63,061 nt of DNA from Solitalea agri. Lineage in GTDB: Bacteria; Bacteroidota; Bacteroidia; Sphingobacteriales; Sphingobacteriaceae. The stretch lies in the NCBI RefSeq assembly GCF_023914155.1, contig NZ_JAMWYS010000034.1:1-63061 (forward strand), given 5' to 3'. Positions 27,752-35,283 of this stretch are shown piece after piece (positions within the stretch are counted from its first letter, which is position 1; the number at the start of each line of letters is the position of its first letter). The position numbers and the translations under genes are program-made. Below the pieces are notes generated by a model, which saw nothing but the letters and a program-made list of their open reading frames with translations, was not told where the DNA came from and ran no database searches.

Positions 27752-30061
27752 TTAATTAAATTTCTGTGCTACTACTACTGACTTTTTATAAACATTTATT
27801 TTTCCTGAAGTGGAGAACGTTTCAATAACAATAAGGTGAGGTCCAATTAAAACTGGCTGAGATTGCTGGTCAAGACCATCCCAAATAATAGAGCCATCAG
27901 TGCCCAGTAATTCATTGTTTCTAAGTTTTTTCACCAGTTTGCCATTCCTGTTAAAAATCGAAATATTGGCCATTAAACCTACTTGGTTAAAATGATAATT
28001 TATGGCGAGTACATCCTCAACGCCGTCATTATCGGGCGATATAACATTGGAAGAAAGCGTTACTTCATCTGCATTATTATCTGTAGAAACAGTTTGCGAA
28101 TTCTCATAACCGGGTGTGGCAAAGCCTGAGGTTGAGGCTGTTGAATGAAAGTTTCCGGTCTGATTTGTCGGAAATTCAAGATTGATACGTTCGAGTGAAA
28201 CACCCTCAGGATTATTGATAAGCGCAAAGTGCATTTTCTCATTATAGTCGAAACGGTCTATGATTCTGTTTTCACTTTTTAAAATAACCGCCCCTTTGTC
28301 ATTATTATAAGCAGGCATCGTCTTTAATTGTATTAAGGCTTTTTCGTTCTTACAGAGGTACTGCTGTTTTAGAATGTCAACATCGGCTGTTAATGCCCTG
28401 ATTTCTTTAGGATGGAATAAAGAAGTAGTGTCTGAAATGGTGTAGTAAATGATCGAATCTTTTGAAGTAAGCGTCCCGATTTTGAGTTCTTTTAGATCAA
28501 GGACTTTATCGGAATGGTTAATGACTTCCACAAAATCTACTCCACCAGGTTTTGGGTTAAATAGAATTTCGTTGATTAAAATATCTCCGGGAGCAATGGT
28601 AGACGGACGCAAAAGGTTTAGTGTTGAAGGTTCTAGTTGGTTCCCATAACAATCGGATAAATTGGAAATACTTAATCGGTAGTTTTCTCCTTGCAGTAAG
28701 GGCTGACTAAAATTGATAATTAGCTGGTCAAAATAGGGGCCCGTTAGTTCAATGCTTTTAATGGGCATACTGGGCTCAAACTTGATGGTTGCATTTTTTA
28801 AAGAAATGCTATCAACAAAGGCAGAAAGCTTTGTTGTAATTGTTACGCTATCGGAAATCTGAGCAGTTATGACACTTAATTTAACCCCATTATTGCCTTC
28901 GGAAGATATAGAATTTGGCATCCCAGGAGTTCCTCCTTGTTTGGCACTGCTGGCTTTCCATTGCTGGGCCGCAGTACAAAATGCCATGGATTCATTCCGT
29001 TCTAAGGTAAATCCACCAGCCTTCTTTTCAGTATTTCTGTACCAGTCATCAGTATAGCTTATTTGATCAATGACTGTTCCTTCAGCGTTTTTTAATCCCA
29101 ATGCATCCCCTGAGTTATTAAGCGATGGCCAAGGTGACAAACCTTTTGTTGAACCCCAAGCTGCATAATCGGCCGTATCAGCAATAGGGCATAATATCAA
29201 ATAGGTTTTGGGTTGAATTACCCCTGATTTAAAGGTAAATGTCGTTGTGGCATCACTGTAAGTCCAGTTTTTTAATTCAATTAAACTATCGCTAGTATTG
29301 TAAATTTCAACGAATTCAGCTGTTGGAAGGTCGATCTGTGGTGACGGATCCGGAAACAGCTCAGTGAATATTATATCTCCAGGTTTTCCAGGATAAATAG
29401 GTTTCGGTTTTACCAATTCACTTATCTCGAAATCATCAAAATAGAATTGGTTACTACGAGTGGCAGTATATTTTGCTTCCACGCCAAAATGGGTACTTAT
29501 TATATGAGTAAGGTCGGTTGCGGTTCCCTCACTTACAAAATCCTGTTGTTCGGGCATTCTTGTTTTCAACTCAAATAATCCTGCTTCGGTACGGGTTACT
29601 TCTATTTCAGCTTCTAAAAGGTTTAAGTCTTTTCTTGTTTTGGATGGTCCGTCAATGATTTTTGAAATGGAACTGCCTGTTTGTTTGAATAGATCATAAG
29701 AATCGGTCGAGCCATTTTCGCCAATTTGAACAAAATAGCCGTTGAGGGGTTTGTTAAGATCAGCTTGGTCTGCCATAAGATAAACCCTTGCCTGGTTGGA
29801 ACTGGAAGGATTGAAACTTAGTTTAACCGAGAACTTCCATTTAGTATTAAGAGAACTATTGCTTTCGGTACTTAGATAAACCTGCGCAGTTGCAGAATTG
29901 CTTTTTGTTTGCAGTTGTTGACCGGTGTTTATGAACCACGCATCAATGTTGCCATTCCATTGCGGATTTGATGATAAATTGCCATCGGCGAAAGAATCTT
30001 TTAATTGTGAATAGGAGTTCAGGTATAAAAATGACAATAAAATGCATAAAATGTTTTTCAT
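27752..30061 (-). CDS. Lamin-tail domain secreted protein with T9SS-type C-terminus
   Basis: The ATG at 30061 is chosen because it begins a signal peptide (MKNILCILLSFLYLNSYS); an in-frame start at 30172 overlaps the divergent asd gene. The 769-residue protein has an N-terminal concanavalin-like part (about 20-215), a first lamin-tail domain (PGDIIFTELFPDPSP, AEFVEIYNTSD), a second one (PGDILINEILFNPKPGGVDFVEVIN) and a C-terminal segment SPDNDGVEDVLAI...IFNRNGKLV...WDG resembling gliding-motility sorting domains. It is thus likely exported by T9SS and surface-bound. Function unknown; lamin-tail domains often accompany nucleases or adhesins, but no catalytic domain is seen. Confidence 0.82.
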   Translation of the reverse strand: MKNILCILLSFLYLNSYSQLKDSFADGNLSSNPQWNGNIDAWFINTGQQLQTKSNSATAQVYLSTESNSSLNTKWKFSVKLSFNPSSSNQARVYLMADQADLNKPLNGYFVQIGENGSTDSYDLFKQTGSSISKIIDGPSKTRKDLNLLEAEIEVTRTEAGLFELKTRMPEQQDFVSEGTATDLTHIISTHFGVEAKYTATRSNQFYFDDFEISELVKPKPIYPGKPGDIIFTELFPDPSPQIDLPTAEFVEIYNTSDSLIELKNWTYSDATTTFTFKSGVIQPKTYLILCPIADTADYAAWGSTKGLSPWPSLNNSGDALGLKNAEGTVIDQISYTDDWYRNTEKKAGGFTLERNESMAFCTAAQQWKASSAKQGGTPGMPNSISSEGNNGVKLSVITAQISDSVTITTKLSAFVDSISLKNATIKFEPSMPIKSIELTGPYFDQLIINFSQPLLQGENYRLSISNLSDCYGNQLEPSTLNLLRPSTIAPGDILINEILFNPKPGGVDFVEVINHSDKVLDLKELKIGTLTSKDSIIYYTISDTTSLFHPKEIRALTADVDILKQQYLCKNEKALIQLKTMPAYNNDKGAVILKSENRIIDRFDYNEKMHFALINNPEGVSLERINLEFPTNQTGNFHSTASTSGFATPGYENSQTVSTDNNADEVTLSSNVISPDNDGVEDVLAINYHFNQVGLMANISIFNRNGKLVKKLRNNELLGTDGSIIWDGLDQQSQPVLIGPHLIVIETFSTSGKINVYKKSVVVAQKFN

Positions 30062-30129
30062 AATTGGTAATATTGCGGGAAAGATGTTTAATGAAAATAT
30101 CGAATTAAAAAAATTTAAACAATAGTTAA

Positions 30130-31146
30130 ATGAAAGTCGCAGTAGTAGGTGCCACCGGTTTGGTAGGTACAAAAATGTTACAAGTATTGGCGGAAAGAAA
30201 TTTTCCTGTTTCTGAATTGATCCCGGTAGCTTCGGAGAAGAGTGTAGGTAAGGAAATCGAGTTCAAGGGTAAGAAGTTTAAGGTTGTTTCAATGGAAACC
30301 GCTATTGCGATGAAACCTGAGATTGCTATTTTCTCTGCTGGCGGAAGCACTTCAACAGAGTTTGCTCCTAAGTTTGCTGAAGCAGGTACAACTGTAATTG
30401 ATAACTCATCAGCTTGGCGTATGGATCCTACAAAAAAACTAGTGGTTCCAGAAGTTAACGCCAATGTATTGACCAAAGAAGACAAAATCATCGCAAACCC
30501 TAACTGTTCAACCATTCAAATGGTAGTAGCATTAAAACCTTTGCATGATAAATATAAAATTAAGCGTGTTGTGGTATCAACCTATCAGTCGGTTACTGGT
30601 ACTGGTGTTAAAGCTGTAACGCAGTTGATGGAAGAACGTCAAGGTATTAAAGATGGTACTAAAGCGTATCCATACGAGATCGACTTGAATGTAATTCCTC
30701 AAATCGATGTTTTCCTTGAAAACGGTTATACCAAAGAGGAAATGAAAATGATCAAGGAAACTAACAAGATCATGTGCGATGATAGCATTAAAGTGACTGC
30801 AACCACTGTTCGTATTCCGGTAATGGGTGGCCACTCAGAGTCTGCTAACGTTGAGTTTGCTACTGATTTTGATTTGGATGAGGTAAAGCAACTTTTAGCT
30901 AAGGCTCCGGGTATTGTTTTGGTTGATGACATTGCTAACCTGCAATATCCTATGCCTAAAGATGCACACGATAAAGATGAGGTGTTTGTAGGTCGTTTAC
31001 GTCGTGACGAGTCACAGCCGAATACCTTAAACATGTGGATCGTTTCAGATAACTTGCGTAAAGGGGCTGCTACCAATGCAGTTCAAATCGCTGAATACTT
31101 ATTGAAAAGTGAATTAGTTTCAGCTGGTTCGGCGGTTGTTGCTTAA
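30130..31146 (+). CDS. asd: Aspartate-semialdehyde dehydrogenase
   Basis: The 338-residue enzyme has the NADP-binding GATGLVGTKM (8-17), the active-site Cys126 in ANPNCSTIQ and the later PVMGGHSES histidine motif. It reduces aspartyl phosphate to aspartate semialdehyde, feeding lysine, threonine, methionine and diaminopimelate synthesis in the cytoplasm. Length fits the usual 330-340. It is monocistronic with its own terminator, and its start is 68 bases from the divergent lamin-tail gene. Confidence 0.96.
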   Translation: MKVAVVGATGLVGTKMLQVLAERNFPVSELIPVASEKSVGKEIEFKGKKFKVVSMETAIAMKPEIAIFSAGGSTSTEFAPKFAEAGTTVIDNSSAWRMDPTKKLVVPEVNANVLTKEDKIIANPNCSTIQMVVALKPLHDKYKIKRVVVSTYQSVTGTGVKAVTQLMEERQGIKDGTKAYPYEIDLNVIPQIDVFLENGYTKEEMKMIKETNKIMCDDSIKVTATTVRIPVMGGHSESANVEFATDFDLDEVKQLLAKAPGIVLVDDIANLQYPMPKDAHDKDEVFVGRLRRDESQPNTLNMWIVSDNLRKGAATNAVQIAEYLLKSELVSAGSAVVA

Positions 31147-31167
31147 TCAGTTATTGTAAATATTTTT

Positions 31168-31200
31168 AAAGCGCTGAAGTGAAAACTTTAGCGCTTTTTT
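31168..31200 (+). terminator. Rho-independent terminator of asd
   Basis: AAAGCGCTGAAG pairs with CTTTAGCGCTTT (one G-T wobble) around a 6-base loop, followed by T residues. Confidence 0.85.
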
Positions 31201-31299
31201 ATTTTCCGAAGTAATTAAAGAAATACTTGGTACAAATTCTATTTTTGCTTTAAGGATACAAATGGCGGTTAATTAGTATACCCGCAGATGTAAAACATA

Positions 31300-31980
31300 A
31301 TGATCGACTTCTTCAGCATAAAAAATATTTGGTTTACAGTATGGGGTTATCCCATGAGCCACATCGAATTTTGGGGAACTATTGCGGGTGCCATTGCAGT
31401 TGCTCTCTCATCCAAGGCTAATGTGTGGAGCTGGCCTCTGGGTTTAATCAATGTGATCCTTTTCTTTTTTGTTTTTTACCAGGTACAACTGTACCCCGAT
31501 ATGCTGCTGCAAGTGTTTTTCTTTGTGACCAACGTTATAGGTTGGTGGCATTGGACTCACCCAAAACCTGAACAAGCCGATAAAAAGAATGAATTGAAGG
31601 TTAGTTTTACATCTGCTAAATGGTTGCTAATATTATCAGCGACAGGTATGGCCGGCACTTTTGTATTGGGGCAAATGGCGCAAAACCTTCATACCTGGTT
31701 GCCTGGTATATTTAGTCAGCCAAGTGCATTCCCTTACCTCGACTCTTTTGTGCTGGCTTTTAGTGTGATCGGTACTTTTATGATGATTGAGAAGAAGATA
31801 GAATGTTGGCTGTTATGGCTTGGAGTTGATGTTTTATGTACCTATATCTATTATATTAAAGGTGTAAAGTTAATTGCTGTTGAGTATTTTGTTTTTTGCA
31901 TTATAGCCGCTTTTGGTTACTGGTACTGGGTCAAAGAATATCGATCGTATAGTAATCAACCCGAAGCCGTTACAAACTAG
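31300..31980 (+). CDS. pnuC: Nicotinamide mononucleotide/riboside transporter PnuC
   Basis: The 226-residue inner-membrane protein has about seven helices with the PnuC signature: EFWGTIAGAIAVALSSKANVW near 23, the WSWPLGLINVILFFFVF motif and NVIGWWHW around 83-90. PnuC proteins facilitate vitamin uptake; the next gene encodes a NadR-like kinase, so nicotinamide riboside is the likely cargo. A thiamine-type PnuT cannot be wholly excluded, but I see no TPP riboswitch upstream. Confidence 0.88.
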   Translation: MIDFFSIKNIWFTVWGYPMSHIEFWGTIAGAIAVALSSKANVWSWPLGLINVILFFFVFYQVQLYPDMLLQVFFFVTNVIGWWHWTHPKPEQADKKNELKVSFTSAKWLLILSATGMAGTFVLGQMAQNLHTWLPGIFSQPSAFPYLDSFVLAFSVIGTFMMIEKKIECWLLWLGVDVLCTYIYYIKGVKLIAVEYFVFCIIAAFGYWYWVKEYRSYSNQPEAVTN

Positions 31981-31986
31981 CTGATA

Positions 31987-32520
31987 TTGGAATCTGAACA
32001 AATTGCAACTGTAAAAAGAATATGTATTTATGGACCTGAAAGCACCGGGAAAAGCACCTTGGCAGCTTATCTGGCTTATAAGTTTCAAACTGTATATGTT
32101 CCTGAAATAGCCCGCGACATGATCAGCTCGAATGACTTTAACCTCGATGATATTCTTAAAATAGGCAGAGCTCAAACAGCAGCTGTATTAGAGAAAACAT
32201 CGCAGGCTAATCGATTCTTGTTTTGCGATACTGATTTAATTACCACTCAAATTTATTCTGATCATTACTTGGGCGTAATTCCGGAAGAGTTATACCAGCT
32301 AGAGAAACAGGTTGTGTATGATGCTTACTTTCTAACAAGTATCGACGTGCCATGGGTGCCCGATGGTTTAAGAGACTTATGGTATAATAGGGAGGAAATG
32401 TTTGAGAAGTTTAAGAAGGAACTTGAAAAACGAAATATAACCTATTATTTGGTGGTGGGACGTGATTTCAGAGAACGTCAGCTGTTTGTGGTGAATAAAC
32501 TGCGCGAACTTTTTGGATAA
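31987..32520 (+). CDS. NadR-like nicotinamide riboside kinase (P-loop ATPase)
   Basis: Translation most likely starts at a TTG six bases after the pnuC stop. The 177-residue protein has a P-loop GPESTGKST (16-24), VPEIARD around 37-43, and a CDTD motif near 81, matching the kinase domain at the C-terminus of NadR. It would phosphorylate imported nicotinamide riboside to NMN, trapping it in the cell. It lacks the adenylyltransferase domain of full-length NadR. Confidence 0.8.
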   Translation: MESEQIATVKRICIYGPESTGKSTLAAYLAYKFQTVYVPEIARDMISSNDFNLDDILKIGRAQTAAVLEKTSQANRFLFCDTDLITTQIYSDHYLGVIPEELYQLEKQVVYDAYFLTSIDVPWVPDGLRDLWYNREEMFEKFKKELEKRNITYYLVVGRDFRERQLFVVNKLRELFG

Positions 32521-32524
32521 AGAA

Positions 32525-32575
32525 TCAGCAATTAGCTTTTAGGTACTATTCTTCTGCCTAAAAGCCAATTGCTGA
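32525..32575. terminator. 19-bp inverted repeat between convergent genes
   Basis: Arms at 32525-32543 and 32557-32575 match with a single mismatch and a 13-base loop. It fills the 61-base gap between the NadR-like gene and the convergent DinB gene. The 12-mer TTTTAGGTACTA here also occurs inside the inverted repeat at 18.4 kb. Confidence 0.65.
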
Positions 32576-32581
32576 CCTAAA

Positions 32582-33088
32582 CTATAAATACCTTTCTTTA
32601 ATAATATTTTCGTGATGCTTAGTATGACCCGCAATAATGAATCCCATAGCTAATGCCGTACAAGTTTGACTACTGCCAATTCCTTTACGGTTTAATTCAT
32701 CATTACTAAGCGAATTAAATAAGCTTAGGGTGGCGTTTCTTACCGTTTTAAATTCATCAACAATACTATGCAAACTACGTTGGTTTGCATTGCCAAATTC
32801 CACAAATTCGTTCTCGTCAAAGCTTGGCAAAGGAGTAGTATCATTTCTGGAAAATCGTAAAGCTCTGTACGAGAAAATACGTTCCGCATCAGACAAGTGT
32901 TGAAGTAACTCTTTCAATGTCCATTTATCTTTTGCATAAGCAAATTCAGCCTTTTCATCTGGTAGGGTATCAATAAAGTTTAAAAACTCTTCTGTGCTTT
33001 TTTGCAATGCTAATTTTACTTCATTCTCTTCAACCAAAGAAATGTAATGGTCGAAATACTGCGGGTATGTTCCTGCTGCCGGTCTCAT
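32582..33088 (-). CDS. DinB/YfiT-like putative metal-dependent protein (copy 1)
   Basis: The 168-residue helical protein has the DinB-superfamily histidine set: His in LLQHLSDAERIF, and HTKHHENII near the C-terminus. The family forms a four-helix bundle with a metal bound by three histidines and includes thiol transferases. The substrate is unknown. It is monocistronic; a CAAAGATA (TATCTTTG on the minus strand) at 33110-33117 could be its -7 box. Confidence 0.85.
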   Translation of the reverse strand: MRPAAGTYPQYFDHYISLVEENEVKLALQKSTEEFLNFIDTLPDEKAEFAYAKDKWTLKELLQHLSDAERIFSYRALRFSRNDTTPLPSFDENEFVEFGNANQRSLHSIVDEFKTVRNATLSLFNSLSNDELNRKGIGSSQTCTALAMGFIIAGHTKHHENIIKERYL

Positions 33089-33213
33089 AATGGTTTATCG
33101 TTCTTTGCTCAAAGATAGAATTTGAGCCCCTAAAGAAGAATAGATTTTGATAAGATTTCAATCAATATTATTATCTATTTTGCAGATAATTGGATTAAAA
33201 AGGTTCTAAAGCA

Positions 33214-34308
33214 ATGATCTCTATCATTACAGCGGTTACAGTTTTTTTGGTGCTAAGGTTTTGTGTTACGCTTTTTAACTTTATGTCGAAGCCTGTTTTG
33301 TCTAAGTACGCACGTAATTACAATGAATTTGTTTCCATCCTAATTCCAGCTCGTAATGAAGGCGATAATATCCTGAATGTACTTTCATCTATAAAGAATC
33401 AGGATTATAAAAACTATGAGGTGCTAATTTATGATGATAACTCAACCGATAATACAGCTGCCTTAGCCGAAACCTTTGCAAAAAACGACAGCCGATTTAA
33501 AGTGTTTAAAGGTGAAGAGCCGCCTAAGGGATGGTTAGGAAAAAACTATGCTTGCCACCGTTTGGGGCTCGAAGCAAAAGGTGAGTTTTTGCTGTTTATC
33601 GATGCCGACGTTATTTTGCACGATCGTTTAATCGATAATGCGCTGCATCGCATCAAGGTGTTTAAACTATCCCTTATTTCTCTTTTTGTCAATCAAAAAA
33701 TGCATACACTGGGCGAGCGACTAGTGGTTCCGCTCATGAATTATGTTTTACTAACCCTTTTGCCTCTACGACTGATATCGTTAAGCAAATGGGCGGTTTT
33801 TTCTGCTGCAAGTGGGCAGTTTATGTTTTTCGATGCAAAAAATTACCGAAAGAGTTTATGGCATGAACAGGTTAGGCGTGTTCCGGTAAGCGAGGTTGAG
33901 ATCATGAAACTTCTTAAGCAGTCGGGTTATAGAGGAGAGGCTTTATTGGCGAATGGTTTTGCGGATGCCCGCGCTTATACATCGTATCCTCAAGGTATTT
34001 CGGGCTTGAGTAATAAGTTGTTGGCCGGATTTAATTATAGCGTGATAAGCCTGCTTATCTTTTTGTTCCTGGTGTTCTTTGGATATAGCATTTTACTGCT
34101 GATTCCTAAGTATGAGCTGTTGGGCGTTGTTATTTTTTTGATAGTTGGCATGCGTTACATGGTTTCATTGCTTAGTAACCAAAATGTGCTGCTTAATTTT
34201 ATTCTGCATCCGCTTCAAATTATCACTTTGGTTATTATAAGCATTTTATCTATCCATAAATATCTAACTAAAACCTTGATATGGAAAGGGCGGAATATTT
34301 TACGTTAA
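33214..34308 (+). CDS. Family 2 glycosyltransferase, membrane-bound
   Basis: The 364-residue protein has an N-terminal helix, a GT-A domain with VSILIPARNEGDN (about 41-53), DDNSTDNT (about 75-82), the metal-binding FIDADV, and QSGYRGEALLANG near 235-247, then three or four C-terminal helices. The pattern resembles CrtQ-like glycosyltransferases of carotenoid glycolipid synthesis as well as general GT2 enzymes. The next gene is ispH, so an isoprenoid link is possible but not shown. Confidence 0.8.
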   Translation: MISIITAVTVFLVLRFCVTLFNFMSKPVLSKYARNYNEFVSILIPARNEGDNILNVLSSIKNQDYKNYEVLIYDDNSTDNTAALAETFAKNDSRFKVFKGEEPPKGWLGKNYACHRLGLEAKGEFLLFIDADVILHDRLIDNALHRIKVFKLSLISLFVNQKMHTLGERLVVPLMNYVLLTLLPLRLISLSKWAVFSAASGQFMFFDAKNYRKSLWHEQVRRVPVSEVEIMKLLKQSGYRGEALLANGFADARAYTSYPQGISGLSNKLLAGFNYSVISLLIFLFLVFFGYSILLLIPKYELLGVVIFLIVGMRYMVSLLSNQNVLLNFILHPLQIITLVIISILSIHKYLTKTLIWKGRNILR

Positions 34309-34327
34309 TGGAATTGTGAATAGTTTT

Positions 34328-34335
34328 TAACTTTG
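34328..34335 (+). promoter_or_regulatory. -7 box of ispH
   Basis: TAACTTTG, a perfect TAnnTTTG, 19 bases before the ispH start codon, followed by CAGC as in other promoters of this window. The -33 element is not clear. Confidence 0.45.
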
Positions 34336-34354
34336 CAGCAACAGAATATTAAAT

Positions 34355-35200
34355 ATGCTCAATTTAAAGGTTGATATAGATAGAGAATCGGGTTTTTGCT
34401 TTGGAGTTGTTTATGCCATTGATATGGCCGAAGAAATACTTGATGACCAAGGGTATTTGTATTGCCTGGGTGACATTGTGCATAATGATGAGGAGGTTAC
34501 TCGTTTAAAAAATAAGGGACTACGTATCATTAATCATGATGATATGAAAGATCTTTATAACGAAAAAGTGCTGATCCGGGCTCATGGCGAAGCTCCCGAA
34601 ACATATCGACTGGCCGTTGAAAATAATATACAGCTGATTGACGCTTCTTGCCCGGTAGTATTGAAACTTCAAAACCGTATTAAAAACACCCACGATGCCG
34701 ATGAATCGATTTTGATTTATGGTAAGCACGGCCATGCGGAGGTAATTGGTTTACATGGGCAAACAGATGGGAAAGCATTGGTGTTCCAGGATATATCTGA
34801 ATTAGACAATGTTGAACTCCCAAAGAAATTCTCATTATATAGCCAAACCACAAAGAGTACCGAGAATTTTTATAAAATTAAAAATGAATTGCTTGCAAGA
34901 GGCTATGATGTAAAAGCGAATGATACAATTTGCCGTCAGGTTTCTAACCGCGATAAGGATTTGCCTGCTTTTGCTTCAAAGTATGACAAGATAATATTCG
35001 TTTCTGGTAAAAAATCTTCAAACGGTAAAGTCTTGTTTGAGGTTTGTCGCAAAACTAATCCTAATACCTTTTTTATTTCCTCTGTTAATGAAATTGATAC
35101 TGCTTTATTTCAATCGGGTGATTCGATTGGTATAGCTGGGGCCACTTCTACCCCAATGTGGCTAATGGAAGATGTTAAGAGGGCACTCGAAGCGCTTTAG
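34355..35200 (+). CDS. ispH: 4-hydroxy-3-methylbut-2-enyl diphosphate reductase
   Basis: The 281-residue protein has the three cluster-binding cysteines Cys15 (GFCFGV), Cys99 (DASCPVV) and Cys193 (NDTICRQ), and the substrate-binding histidine of RAHGE (His77) and GKHGHAEV (His125, His127). It makes isopentenyl and dimethylallyl diphosphate in the last step of the MEP pathway using a [4Fe-4S] cluster. Length is in the normal range (about 280-320). It follows the glycosyltransferase gene with its own -7 box. Confidence 0.95.
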   Translation: MLNLKVDIDRESGFCFGVVYAIDMAEEILDDQGYLYCLGDIVHNDEEVTRLKNKGLRIINHDDMKDLYNEKVLIRAHGEAPETYRLAVENNIQLIDASCPVVLKLQNRIKNTHDADESILIYGKHGHAEVIGLHGQTDGKALVFQDISELDNVELPKKFSLYSQTTKSTENFYKIKNELLARGYDVKANDTICRQVSNRDKDLPAFASKYDKIIFVSGKKSSNGKVLFEVCRKTNPNTFFISSVNEIDTALFQSGDSIGIAGATSTPMWLMEDVKRALEAL

Positions 35201-35224
35201 TTATATTTAGTCGATTGTTTTTTT

Positions 35225-35275
35225 CAAAACTTCAAACAAATTATTTTGTAATGTGTTTTGTTGTTTGAAGTTTTG
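35225..35275 (+). promoter_or_regulatory. Promoter of the TonB receptor gene within a 15-bp inverted repeat
   Basis: TTTG at 35245-35248, a 19-base spacer and AAGTTTTG at 35268-35275 (one mismatch to TAnnTTTG). A perfect 15-bp inverted repeat has arms 35225-35239 and 35261-35275, so its right arm contains the -7 box. This could be an operator or a hairpin ending ispH transcription. Confidence 0.5.
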
Positions 35276-35283
35276 CAGCACTT

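Noticed and set aside
31201-31299. Possible riboswitch ahead of pnuC
   Set aside because: No TPP, NAD or other known aptamer core could be recognised in the short leader.
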